This document shows, in pieces, positions 11,088 to 22,445 of a stretch of DNA of 64,000 bases. The translations under genes and the position numbers were made by a program. Position 1 is the stretch's first letter; every line of letters starts with the position of its first letter. Origin of the DNA: Yponomeuta sedellus (Eukaryota > Arthropoda > Insecta > Lepidoptera > Yponomeutidae); the NCBI GenBank assembly GCA_934045075.1, contig OW203722.1, positions 19,010,986 to 19,074,985 on the forward strand, in the 5' to 3' direction. The notes beneath the pieces were generated by a model that worked only from the letters and a program-made list of their open reading frames with translations, did no database searches and was not told the origin of the DNA.

Positions 11088-11880
11088 ACCTCACAACCGT
11101 CATTAACTAGCCTTCGACCTAAACTCAGACTAACAAAACTCAAAACATGTCAGAAAAATCGTTGAAACCGTTTCGAAGAAGTTCAATTACCAACACTGAG
11201 TCACGAGATTTTTATACATTAGAATAACATCTATCTTAATAAAGTCTGCACAACACAAAGTCGAATAATTTCTTTAATACTTCGCAGAATAACTGTCTAA
11301 CTATTGTAGCACACAATACACTGCCAAGTTCACAAAACCTTAATCTGTAAGGTCGAACGACTAGACGTCCCAGCCTTAATTAGAGTATAGTTAGGATGTT
11401 CCACGTCATAAACTTTGGGTGTTTTGGGCCCAGCAAGGTCATAGATTGTGCGAGGGAATTTCTCTTAACTAGAGAAGATAGAGCATCACAGAAGGTCGTA
11501 GTTAGAGCAGATATAATAGCAGAGTTAAGGTTAAATGTAATGGATGTTGGTACATTCCAGAGCCTATTGCACAATCCTACCTCAAGTGCAGCCTTATTAA
11601 TATATAAAATGTACAGTAAAATATTATAAGCTAGTTATTAATAAATAATATATACTTTATGTACTTATATTTAGATAAGGTAGTCTTAAAAAACATTGTT
11701 ATTTGGTCTGATGGGGCTGACATGATCACATGGTGATCAAAGCCTCTAAATAAAAATAAGATTAAAAAAAAAAAAAAAAAAAGGTCGTAGTTAGTGAGAC
11801 CTGACATTTCCGTACTTAGCCTCATATTTAGGCGGTGCAGGTAGCAAGCGCACAGGCATTTATGTTTATGACCTTATTAA
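11088..11880. other. No gene recognised; A-tract
   Basis: Non-coding. A poly-A run at about 11764-11782 follows TCTAAATAAAAATAAGATT and looks like the tail of a retroposed sequence. Confidence 0.4.
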
Positions 11881-12190
11881 ACCGGGGGGTGGGCAGCAGC
11901 ACCCCCTGCAGTACAATTCCACCAAACTGCGATCCCCAACCCGCATGCCCAGCGTGGGGATCATGGGCATTACCCCCCAATGATGGCACAACCTTGCGTT
12001 CATTAGGGGAGGGTTATGTCCAGCAGTTGACTGATATAGATAGAGATAGATAGATATATAGAGAACACTTTATTGTACATAAAAATGGCAATTCCACAGA
12101 TATTTCTTAACCTAAGAGTACAGACGGCGTCCTTATCACTAAAAGTGATCTCTTCCAGACAACCTTTGGATGGACTAAACTAATATATTG
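11881..12190. repeat. Composite: RTE-tail repeat (+) next to inverted LINE tail (-)
   Basis: 11881-12023 is a plus-strand RTE-tail copy (GGGGGGTGGGCAGCAGC to GTCCAGCAGTTGACTG). From GATAGATAGATATATAGAGA (12037) to about 12190 the minus strand is the LINE tail seen at 3556-3694. The two repeats are joined at simple GATA repeats. Confidence 0.6.
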
Positions 12191-12344
12191 AAGAAGGAAG
12201 TAGATGTACAAATATACAAGATTATTACAAAGGTATAAATGAATACATGCCTAAACAACAGAGTACATATAGTTATGAATAGGTAAATACAAATAATATA
12301 GCCTGAAGAAGACCTTAATTTATTCTTTTATGTATTTTATGACC

Positions 12345-12430
12345 TCGACTTGAGCGGTGGTAGCGGAGCGGTGAAGAACGCCGGTTTCTCAATCGGGAGG
12401 TCGTGAGTTCGAACCCCGGCATGTACCAAG
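12345..12430 (+). repeat. tRNA-like SINE head
   Basis: It contains GAGCGGTGGTAGCGGAGCGG and a B-box-like GAGTTCGAACCCCGGCATG. A diverged relative is at 28400-28480. A regular cloverleaf is not obvious, so I treat it as a tRNA-derived repeat. Confidence 0.45.
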
Positions 12431-13690
12431 GACTTTGTTTTCTATTTATACTTGTGTACATTTGTGAAATTATAATAGCAATACCACTCGCTGACGTGAA
12501 GGAAAACATAGTAAGGATACTCTAGTGTCTGAAGTGTAAACGTACCTCAGCGCTTGCTACGTACAATGGCCGAACTATGAGGCTAAGTGCGGAAATCTCA
12601 GGTCTAACTAACATTACTATGACCTCCACTTTTATCGTCATACTTACAAAAGTCATTAATTTAGATGCGGAAAGAGTGTGACTCTGACCTTTTGCATAAC
12701 CTATGTTCAATCTGGCCTTTTGGAGCAGTAAGTTTGGATGTCAGTAAAGGTACAGAATGCTAAATAGTCTTGTAACAGGTAGGCACGTTTTCATTATTCC
12801 TGAACCTTATTTGACTCTCAGTAAAACTCATTAGAATTATGATAAGATGTTCTGTTTGCACGGTGTTTTCCTATTTTAATTTCATTTCTTTGCCACTGCG
12901 CAACATATCTCATGTTTATTTATAAAGCAAACGTTTAGAAAAGCAGATTAAATCTGAGCAAGCGCTCTCTGGAAGGACAATCGCGTACAGAAGACCAGTC
13001 TGCGCTGTGGAATTGAACGCACTTTTCTCTGATCTTTGTCATAAGATAAGATAAGAATATTCTTTATTGTTTACCGGAAAAATAGTTACAGAAACGGCAG
13101 ATACAAAAGATCAAACAAGCAATTTCTTCCAGGCAACCTCAAATTGGAGAATTTGCCGAGGAGAAATAGATACGGGTAGCCGGTGCAAATACGAATATTA
13201 ATAGACAAAAGTAGGTATACATAGGTAGGTATACGTACCCAATAATAAACTTACATAAATCATACTTGAATACTATAAATAAATATCTACATATACTCAT
13301 CACATTACTTGGGTTTGGCTCTCGTCGTTCTTTTGCTCAAGGCCTTTCTGTCCTGGGTGGTCTGTTCACACAACTGGGATCGATTCAAGTCCTTTGTTAC
13401 CGTGGACTGTAGCAGGGTGACCGCTTAGCTGGTCAGTGGCATAAAGCGTGTATTTACGAACACGTATTATACATGGTGATGATACATTACGATTTAAAAT
13501 TAAGTTTTTATTATGTAGAACGCTGCGCGTAGAATGGCAAATTAACTTAACAACTATCACTATGGCAACGACCTATAGATTGCCTTAACTTGGTTTAAAC
13601 ATGGATCACCAAATCGTTTGCACGTGCATTTTTCTATTCAAGATATATTCGTGCAATTTGGTTAATGCAGTTGACAGCACATCACACATC
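12431..13690. other. No gene recognised
   Basis: Non-coding DNA. GATAAGATAAGATAAGAATATTC at about 13040 is a degenerate retroposon end, with a relative at 26540. Confidence 0.4.
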
Positions 13691-13693
13691 AGC

Positions 13694-14155
13694 TAGGGGA
13701 GCCCTCCCCTAAAGAGCGCCACGTTGTGCTGTCATAGGGGGTAATGCCCATAATCTCCACGCTGGGCATGCGGGTTGGGGATCGCAGCTCGGAATTGTAC
13801 TGCAGGGGGCGCTGCTGCCCACCCCCCGATTTGTGTTCCTTAGTCGCCTTTTACGACACCCGCGGGAAGAATTGGGTTGGTGCTATTCTCTAGGCCGACA
13901 CCACACAGCAGCACATAAGTTGCCCCAATAAAAAAATATAATAGGTTTAGTTTTTTTCGTCGAATTCTGAACCTTTTCTAAAATATAAAAATGAACCGCT
14001 GAGCGCAAATCCCGAGAGCAGCCGAACCGATTTCGCTTATTCTTTTTTAGAATATTCCTTGAAGTATGAGGATAGTTCTTACGGAGAGAAACATAAAAAA
14101 ATAAAAAATAATCGACTCTTAGGCGGTTTGAAGTTCGCTGCGTCAGCTATTTTAT
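13694..14155 (-). repeat. RTE-tail repeat followed by inverted 'TAGCTGACCCAGC' repeat copy 2
   Basis: 13694-13912 is a minus-strand copy of the RTE-tail family. 13979-14155 is the inverted copy of the 180-bp repeat described at 10909 (GCTGCTCTCGGGATTTGCGC on the minus strand). Confidence 0.6.
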
Positions 14156-14929
14156 TGAAAAAACATTATTTTACGAAGTAACAATATCAATAAACATTTC
14201 CTATATTATGCGTTACGTGCAAGTGTGACGTCATAATTTGAGTCCGATTTGTATGTCGCGTTTTTGTATCACGTGAAACATTGTCGACAGGTTATATTAG
14301 GAAAAGTATCAAAATGTAGTGGAGAGAAAAATACATCCTGACAGATCACCTTCGCTTCATCAACGTTCATAAGTCGTTGCATGCACGCCGGTTCCGAATA
14401 CTTTTTATCTTTCCCTTTGCTAATTCATGCCCTATTTGATCGATGTATGTCCGGCCGATGTAATTTCACTATGAATTACAGGTTAAGTTGGTACAAATGC
14501 CGGCAAACATATTGAAAATTTTTGTAATTTCATGGTGCATTTAGGGTAACGTGGGAGGGGAGTAGCCCATACGTCTCAGTCTGTAGACGCTGTATTTCTT
14601 TCCCTATTTGCTCAGTTTTTAGTTCACATGTTTGCCGGCAAATGCAGCTGTTATTTTCTCGTACCATGACTTTAAGAAGTTTTCCACTTTTAAGCTGGAC
14701 TTCTGGCGGTTTCTATTTAGCTTCCTCGTCTTATATTGTATTTGCATAGCAAACTCGGCAGATTGCGTAATGAAACTGCTTCTTTGATCCTCTATGTAAA
14801 TTTATTGCTGAAAATAACCATCAAAATAGTCACCCCGATGTCTGTGTATCACTTTGATGTGATAATATTGATCTTGTTCCAATCATGCCTGCGGAAGTTC
14901 ATTTGCGATTTAGGTCTTTGATTTCTGAG
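14156..14929. other. No gene recognised
   Basis: Non-coding. Two copies of a TTTGCCGGCA word (about 14506 and 14630, inverted) frame about 130 bp, possibly a small decayed hairpin element. Confidence 0.35.
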
Positions 14930-15708
14930 TTAAGCTTTGGGGTGCTAACTAGCGCTACCAATGGAATGAAAATAATAATTTGTTCTACAATACCTTTTTT
15001 TAAATTAAACATCGAAAATCTTTAAAATAGCGGGTGATCGTACTAGTAAAGTAAAAGTAAGAAAAGTAAAAAAGTGTTTATTGGAGCAAATAAAATCAAT
15101 ACACTCTTAAGAAACAATAAAATTATAGTAAGTAAGTGATTTACAAAGGATGATGGGCGTTTTGGTCCTTATGTCCAATCAAGATGAGTCATATGTCGTT
15201 GGATAGCTCTTTTCAAGTGAAAAAATAAATTCTATGAAGACGAATCCGTATGAATTGTCCATTTTGAAATATGCTCGTCGGAAAGTACCATTTTTTGCTC
15301 TAAATAGAAATTAGAAAAATTCATATCTCTGGTTTAACTCAACTGATGCTCATGATTTTTACGAAAATCACATCTATGCATACTCTGTCATAAATCATTA
15401 GAGCGAGACAGCGACATTGCGCTCTCTCTCCCACTCACGGTCACGGGTAACGCTGGAATTCGGTTTTGACCCCTCTCGCGCTCCGGGACACGGCGCGGGG
15501 GCAGGTATGTTAGGGTGAGGAACGCTTGGCCGCTTGCGCAGGTAGTCAGTCGTTTGCTGATATTGTGTTAAGTGCTACGTTATTACGCTCCTCATTGTTC
15601 ACATCGACTTTGACCTTGGCATCATTTTGGACTCTGTTACCCGTTTTATTTGTTGACCGTGGCTTTATATTGGACTTGGGTGCTTAACGATTGGATTGTT
15701 TCGTTGCA

Positions 15709-18261
15709 ATGGAACGTTACCGTAACTGTGTAATGTGCCGAAGAGGGCTATACCGAGGCAGATATCAAGTACGCGTTCTGTCGGAAGCCTTGACAAGAAC
15801 ACACGTGGAGCTAGTAACATTTATACGAGAAAACGCTGCTCTGGAGGTTTGTACCTATTGCACTTTTTTTTTCCACTCGATCCTCACTGAACCTTCGATA
15901 TAAAAGGAAACCAATTGAAATCATGTGCAACTGCATCCCAGATCTATTCTAGTAGTAAATGAGGTAACGAAGACGTAAAAGTGAAAACCGATTGATAAGT
16001 GATTCTGGTCGCTTAAAGAACATTCAAGTGATTCCTTTTTCACTTTTACGTCTTCCACGATGTATTTACCACCAAAACAAGGCCTACACAAAACCACAAC
16101 CAATTACTGTGGTTGCGGTTTTGTGTGGTTGTGTGTATGCCTTGTTTTCGTACACACAACTACAGAAAACCGCAACCAGATCTCTGAGAAATCTGTGAAT
16201 CTGTGGCATATATTTGACGATTCGCACACCTTCTGACAGAAAAACAAATCCCTCCCACAAATGACCCCCAATGCGTTATTTTGTTAGGTATTTTTCGGAA
16301 ACCAAAGTTGTTTTTCTTTTCCTTACATTTTCATATATCATTTTCAGGTCGTGTTTGACAACACCCGAAGAGTATGTTACCGATGCTGGCAAAGAGCCGA
16401 AAATGCGACTAGAGGTCATGCAAACCCTCAACCCGAGCCGGAGCCGCAAGAACAAGCAGAACCGCAAGAACAACTACAACCGCAAGAACAACTACAACCG
16501 CAATTAGAAGAAATGCTTCATATTCCTGAATATATGAGAGCACCTAATACCGCGACGCATTGTATCTTTCATGGCTGCGCTAATGAAACCCGCCATCGAA
16601 TTCCAAATGTTGTTAAAATCCACGTATTTTCTCAACATAAATTGTATATCCCCGACAGTGCCAGAGTATGTCACGATCACCTTAATGGGAATGATTGGGA
16701 TGATTTGCCCCAACATTGCAACATTTCCCATGACTTTACGGCTGCCCACTTCAGGGATGTTTGTGAACTAATGCGAAATGCCTTAAACTCACCCAGATTA
16801 CGTTTTAGCGACCGAGGCATGAATGAAGAAGAAATGCACTTTTGGACTGGACGTACTAATGATGAATTTAATGCCATCTTAGAGCAAAATCCATTATTAA
16901 GAAATAGAAGTGCAGATCCCAGAACCACTTTGGGCATTTTACTAACGAAACTACGCACAGGAGAACCCAACGCGAGACTTGCGACGTTGTTTAACATGTC
17001 TCGGAGAAAACTCGAACGCCAGTTGGCCATCGCACGAGAGTGTCTTAGCACTGACTACGTTGTGCGACACTTGGGAGTGGATCACATGAATAGAGAAGAT
17101 ATATTGGAGAGAAACTTGAGGATTCCAAAAGCACTGTATGGAAATGAAGACAACAATAAAGCCATTATTATTTGCGATGGTACGTATATTTATATATACA
17201 AGAGTTCAAACTTTTTGTTTCAGAGGCAATCCTACAGTTTACACAAGTTCCAAAACTTGTTGAAACCATTTTTAATCGTAACCACTGACGGATACATTAT
17301 AGATGTTAAAGGACCATACGCTGCAACAAAAACTGATGCGCAGATAATGAGCGACTTAATGACTGACGAGGAAAATCCCCTTCATATATTGCTTCAGCCG
17401 AATGACGTATTTATTTTGGACCGCGGGTTCAGGGATAGTCTGCAGCATATAGAAGCATGTGGCTACGAATTTCACGTCCCCCCGACGAAGAACCGGGAAG
17501 AGTCGCAGCTCACGACTTCTCAAGCAAATGATTCCCGGCTGGTGACAATGTGCCGATGGGTAGTGGAAGTGGTTAACGGGCGTTTCAAAAGAGATTTCAA
17601 GCTGTTGCGCCAAAAATATTTTAATAACACAATGCCTAATATGTTCGGGGATTTTATGATTGCAGCAGCAATTACAAATCACTTCCACAGGCCTATTGTC
17701 GATAGCCAACACGCAGAAGCTTTTTTACAAAAAATTGTTGAAAGAAGGCAAACCCCAAACGTGTTATATTATTATGTAGAAGCAAAAAGATTAAACAACA
17801 GAAGAGCCAATTTCCAGAGATTGGAAGCAAATGACATTCAAGACTTTCCACGATTGAGGGAACAGGACGTGATTTTGCTGTCATTGGGGACATATCAGTT
17901 AAAACTGGCAAAATCATATTGCAGCGAGCACCTCAACAACGGCTTATATCTTATAGAAACTTATAGAGAAGCTGCTTTGGAGGATATCCATGAATATGGG
18001 ATCCACGAAGATGCGTGGCTGTTGCGTGCACGCATACAGTCCCGACATGTACGATCAAAACAATATTTTTGCTATATATTATTAGACAGAAATAGTAGAA
18101 ACATATTACAACATTATTGCACATGTTTGACAGGACGCCGCACGATAGGTTCCTGTGCGCATATTATATCTATTGTGTGGTATTTAGGATATGCTAGACA
18201 TGAAGGCTTTACTGAACCAGCACTATTTTTAAATAACATTATCATGGATGAAACACATTAA
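15709..18261 (+). CDS. DDE transposase of the Spy-like element (two exons: 15709-15846, 16348-18261)
   Basis: Predicted 683-residue nuclear transposase. Exon 1 starts at ATG 15709 and encodes 46 residues to a GGAG|GTTTGT donor. Exon 2 begins after TTTTCAG at 16347, in phase 0. C7-x2-C10 in exon 1 and C56-x2-C59 in exon 2 together make a ZAD-like N-terminal zinc module that forms only after splicing. A PQEQ-rich linker and a second C/H-rich segment (HCIFHGC ... VCHDHL) follow. Candidate catalytic acids are D323 (CDGT), D404 (FILDRGF) and E453 (VVEVVNGRFK). Near the C-terminus C637-x-C639-x9-C649-x-H651 is a SWIM-type zinc finger. No stop or frameshift is seen, so it may be intact. The 501-bp intron holds two strong hairpins. 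The IS5/PIF-like DDE family is clear. Assignment to Spy rests on the insertion site. Confidence 0.8.
15969..16144. repeat. Two hairpins in the Spy transposase intron
   Basis: GAAGACGTAAAAGTGAAAA (15969-15987) is the reverse complement of 16037-16055. CAAGGCCTACACAAAACCAC (from 16078) pairs with GTGGTTGTGTGTATGCCTTG-type sequence ending at 16144. Both lie wholly inside the intron. They may be small MITEs. Confidence 0.6.
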
Positions 18262-19195
18262 ACGATAAAACTTACTCTGAACTTGTTTTATTTACTTCGA
18301 TAATAAACAAACAATGATAATATAATAATCAATGCTGATCATTTGTAATTAAAATCGATAAACAATGTCGAAAAAATATCAAAAAGAATTAAAACAACAG
18401 AAAAAAAATTAAATAAAAAAAAACTTTTAACGTATGATTACTCAAATTGGACAGAAAATCGGGACTAGCGCTTCGATTATTCTTATTCTACAAAAAAATA
18501 CCTTTCCAACGACGTATTACTCATTCCGATTGGTGCCAGGACCAGGTTCCATACATTTGTGCCCATCATCCTTTTAATGCGACTTCCAACACCTAAACTA
18601 GGATTAACCTGTATCTTAGGAGTTGGAGCTCTTTCGACGAGTGACTTACGTCATAACATATCACTATACTTAAAATCATAAAGGGTAAGCTTAAAAACTG
18701 TGTAGGAATTAAAACAAAGTTAATGACTTTGCATTTCTTGACTCAAACTAACCCTACGACTGTGTCTTGGGATCGATACATAAATTATCATTAGGAAGGT
18801 CGGAGGAAAAAAAAAAGTTATAATAATCTGAGCTAAAAGCTAAACGTATATTTGTGTAAGGCGAATATTTGTGTTATTTAAAATCAAAAAAACGGTACTC
18901 TTCCACTATAAAGGGAAATTTCCCGCCAGGCAGATGGTATGCCTGAGGACGGCTGGTCCAAGTATTGTTAATCGGACGTTATCTTTATAGTAGGTATGTC
19001 ATTGAAACACTTTGATTGCGCGATGCAGGTATGTCGGAGTTTGTAGTGTGCGCGCAGAGTTGACAAGTGCTCGCCACTTACTTATCACAGATATCAAGAT
19101 TTTTAATATTTACTTTTTGAAAGAAAACGTCTTATAAAACAAGTTATGATTTTTATTTCATTGGTGGCGCTAGTTAGCACAACAAAGCGCCTTAA

Positions 19196-19840
19196 TATTT
19201 TGGTTATGTACCTACACACGTCAGCACATCATACTTCTCTCAATCGATCGTAACACAAATCAACAGAAAGGCAAAAGACAGGAAAATGTAAAATAATCTT
19301 AACAACAGAATCCTACAGATCTTAAACATATTAAGTCTTATTTATAAAAAGTTGATGCCACTAAAACACTCTTAAGACGCAGTTAAAGCCATCACCTGAG
19401 AGAAATTCGGTTTCAGCAACAGCAGCAAAGAAATTCGAGATCGAATTTCTTAAAAGAAAATCAGTCTACGTTGTTCTACGATGACACAGGCAAAGTCGAT
19501 ACAGCGTGTTTTTAATAACAGTGATGCAACCCTATCAATGCACTTCGTTCAAAACTATCCACACCACAGGCGAGTTCAAAATGCAATAAACCGAAGTTTT
19601 CCAAGTGCATAAATTGTTTCACAAACTTCCCTCTGACCGGAGTTCGCGAGCTACTACTGAAAACACGTCTACAGAGCTCCATAAAGCCACGCGCATACCG
19701 TTAAAGTCCACTATCGGGGAGTTAACCCCTTTATTCGATATTCGAACTTGTATCGCGTGAAATAAGAGCAAACTGCGCGTATTCTATCATTTTGCTGAGG
19801 CACTTTTGACCGTGCTCCAAGTCCCCTTTGACAGCATTTT
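19196..19840. other. No gene recognised
   Basis: Non-coding sequence without recognisable repeats. Confidence 0.4.
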
Positions 19841-19844
19841 AAAT

Positions 19845-20340
19845 CACATTAATATTATAAAGGCGAAAGTTTGTGAGTGTGTATGTTTGTTGAAATGAAA
19901 TTGAAAAATGTTTATTTGCATGCATCATCACAGCGCTGATTTTCAGCCCGTCCTTGTTCTCACTGAATTAAATAAAAGTTAGCGGATATTAAAAAGAGAA
20001 CACCGCAGTTGTAATCAAACAAAAATCTGTTAAGCATTATTTAGCTTCCACCCCACGAAAGGCACAAGGTGAATGGATATGAAGTGTACAACATGTAAAT
20101 GATTACACTGAATGGTATGGTAGATTTCATAAATTAAAGATCTTTAATTTATGAAATCTGTTGTTACGTTGTTAACTGTTACTTCTTCACGTCTAAATGG
20201 CTGAAGCGATTTGAATAAAATTTGGTATGGAGTTAGCTGACACCGTGGATTAATAGGCTACGTTTTACTGCGGAAAAATATCTTATTGCCATGGAAAAAT
20301 CGATAACCCGCGGGTAACGCAGCGGGGCACATCTGGTAAA
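19845..20340 (-). repeat. Interspersed repeat with inserted SINE-like piece and palindrome
   Basis: The outer parts (TATAAAGGCGAAAGTTTGTG at 19857 and CGTCTAAATGGCTGAAGCGA to TAACCCGCGGGTAACGCAGC at about 20190-20322) match, in reverse order on the other strand, the repeat at 40478-40730. The middle is an insertion. It contains a perfect 38-bp palindrome at 20122-20159 centred on AAAGATCTTT. Confidence 0.55.
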
Positions 20341-20559
20341 TAATAATACAAAGTTTATTTGCGCACTTTAAAAGTTACAGCGTGTAACAAGCCCTTTTTA
20401 GCACAAATTCACAAACCAATTCCTAGATGGCGCTTACAGGCGTTACCATAGAAGAACTGGAATGCGGCTGTCAAAATTAATCTGTTCTAAGCTAAATTTG
20501 ACAGACATGTCCCTGTCCTTGTACAGTCACGAGCACTAGCACGTGAGCACTTCAGTACC

Positions 20560-20695
20560 TTCGATATCAACCCGGGTCTTTTCCTGCATCGCAGGAAGGT
20601 TAGGCCATACTCCACCATGTGGGCCGAGTTCGGGTTGGTGAAGGATTGTAAGACAGTGGCTGGCCTTACTGTCAGAAGTTATCAAGCCGCCCAAG
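20560..20695 (-). repeat. Tail fragment of the 5S-derived SINE family
   Basis: It carries GGTTAGGCCATACTCCACCA and GGGCCGAGTTCGGGTTGGTG. These match the tail of the copy at 7079 and, inverted, the copy at 54056-54300. Confidence 0.5.
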
Positions 20696-20939
20696 ATTAG
20701 ATTACTTTATTCATTATAATAAAATTACATGTCAATGTTACACTGTGATCGTTGTAATCGGACTTTCAAAAGCAAGCTGCGTTTTGCGTTTCACCTCTGC
20801 GGCCATCGTCGCAGAAGTCCAACAACATAATGAGGTCGTCGTCGTCGAATCACCATGAGTAAGACATAATTATCATCATAATTACTCAATATTTTTGCTT
20901 TTAAGGCAGGATCCGACCTCAATTAATTTACCGCCAAAA

Positions 20940-21200
20940 GCTCTTATTTATATTTATTTTTAATGCACTAACCCGTGCTAAGGACAATTTTAAAAACCTA
21001 TTTTAGAGGCTAAAAATTCCACCCATTCCGGGATTCGAACTCGCGACCTTCTGGCTATCCGTGTCAGCGCTCTTTCCAACTGAGCTAATGGGCGACTCAC
21101 CGGCATCAGTGAAATTTCGAACCTCTTTACAATATGGTCTGTATTACGTACGAATCCCGGCATGGACGGAATTTTTAGCCTCTAAAATAGGTTTTTAAAA
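20940..21200 (-). repeat. tRNA-like SINE (minus) with a small direct fragment appended
   Basis: The minus-strand tRNA-like SINE has its B-box GAGTTCGAATCCCGG complement at about 21030 and A-box at about 21075. It is the family of 2197-2970. From 21149 a plus-strand B-box-to-tail fragment (CGAATCCCGGCATGGACGG) follows, again giving an inverted arrangement. Confidence 0.65.
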
Positions 21201-21620
21201 AGCTCTTATTTAATCAAAAGGTATTGCCGTACACAGATAAAATCTGCAAAGGTATTTAATGTGTTTCCTTTTGAAGTTAAACAGTGATGCCAGCTGTCCA
21301 ATTTACCAATTCGCCGCGGAAAATTCACCTCCAAACCGAAAAAACAACGTAACCGCTCACCGTGCGTTATAAATCACACATAGCCGTCAATTTGTCTCGC
21401 TCGAGGCTCTATCTAATGAATGCCTTGTGCAGATGGGATTTGGACGTAAATAAAATCAACCTAAAACTTATCGATCTACCCGCAGAAAACATCTTTTGTT
21501 CCATCGAAACACACCAAAAACTTATCTACCAACAGAAAAAATCTAGGGATACGCCGAAAATGACAACACTCTACTGTTAATTAAAGAAAGGGATTGGACA
21601 AGTATTTGCCTCTTGCAAAA
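21201..21620. other. No gene recognised
   Basis: Short random frames only. Confidence 0.4.
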
Positions 21621-21623
21621 TCC

Positions 21624-21701
21624 TCTGGTACGGATAGCCAGAGGTTGCGGGTTCGAATCCCGGCATGGGTGAAATTTTTAGCCTCTAAATAGGTTTTTAA
21701 A
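21624..21701 (+). repeat. 5'-truncated tRNA-like SINE
   Basis: Starts inside the tRNA-like part (CTCTGGTACGGATAGCCAG), contains GGTTCGAATCC and ends TAAATAGGTTTTTAA. Matches the 2197-2970 units closely. Confidence 0.65.
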
Positions 21702-22329
21702 CATGAATCCTCTGAAACACTCCTCAGAGGCAATTTAATTCATCTGCGGTTACGTTTTTTCCTTGTAAAGTCTCCCACAGACTATTTTATACGGCTTTCA
21801 TACTATACTATTTTATTCACTTACCTTTTGTAAGTGGTTTACTGATCGATACTGATAAAATCGTTCTCGGATTTTGCGTTATACAAAAAGCATGGTGTCT
21901 CAAATTCAACCTACAATATAATAAATAGTAATAATAATCGATTTATTTCTAAAAACATTACATGCATAAATTCATCACGTTAGAATCACGTTCAAGTTAA
22001 CATGTCAAAAAATTAAATCATAATCCTACAAACGTTGAAAATTAAAAAAAATATAAGAATGAAAATAACCAATCCTCTGGCGCATACCTTGGCCAGAGGA
22101 TAAGTCTGGCAATCCAAAGGGGGAGTGTTGCCAGCAAGTGTTTTATTTGTAAATATAAAATTATAGGAATTTATTTTTATTACTTTATATTAATTTGATT
22201 TTAGTTTAGTTATTAATTTAATACTAATAGATTATTGCAATACATTAATTTATATTAGTAAATTAATTTATAAATGAATAAAAAGAATGTCAAAAAAAAT
22301 ACTCAATCAAATTCCCCCCAAATACCTCA
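21702..22329. other. No gene recognised
   Basis: AT-rich non-coding DNA. Confidence 0.4.
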
Positions 22330-22445
22330 GAGCTTGAAATTGCCAATCGCGGTTGGCACGTGTGGTAATTAAGCCCATATTCTCTCTCTCTCTCTCTCTC
22401 TCTGAGAAAACGCCTGTGCCCTGCAGTGGGACCTTAGTAGGCCAC
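22330..22445 (-). repeat. Copy of the CCCACTGCAGGGCACAGG family with internal (CT)n
   Basis: Minus-strand copy of the repeat at 285-470, expanded by a CT microsatellite at about 22381-22404. Confidence 0.55.

Larger units (their letters stand above)
15148..18571 (+). mobile_element. Spy-like DNA transposon inserted between AAA and TTT without target duplication
   Basis: The termini are inverted repeats. The plus-strand start GGATGATGGGCG (15148) and the reverse complement of the end GGATGATGGGCA (18571) continue as related sequence for about 100 bp (both carry CCAATC, ATGAGT and TCGTTGGA in order). Left flank ends ACAAA (15143-15147), right flank begins TTTTAA (18572). No duplicated target can be found. 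The element instead sits between AAA and TTT. That target preference and the lack of TSD define the published Spy group, relatives of IS5, ISL2EU and PIF/Harbinger. It carries one two-exon transposase gene. AATAAA at 18302-18307 is a candidate poly(A) signal. Confidence 0.7.
14934..19191. mobile_element. TTAA-flanked inverted-repeat element, split by the inner Spy-like transposon
   Basis: The left end GCTTTGGGGTGCTAACTAGC (14934) is complementary to the right end GCTAGTTAGCACAACAAAGC (19169-19188). The inverted match continues for about 60 bp (ACCAATGRAATRAAAAT). TTAA lies at 14930-14933 and at 19192-19195, as expected for piggyBac- or Kolobok-type target duplications. The left terminus lacks three bases (GGC) present at the right. 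A one-ended relative of the right end is at 61385-61420. Without the 3.4-kb inner insertion the element is about 0.83 kb and non-coding. Confidence 0.6.
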
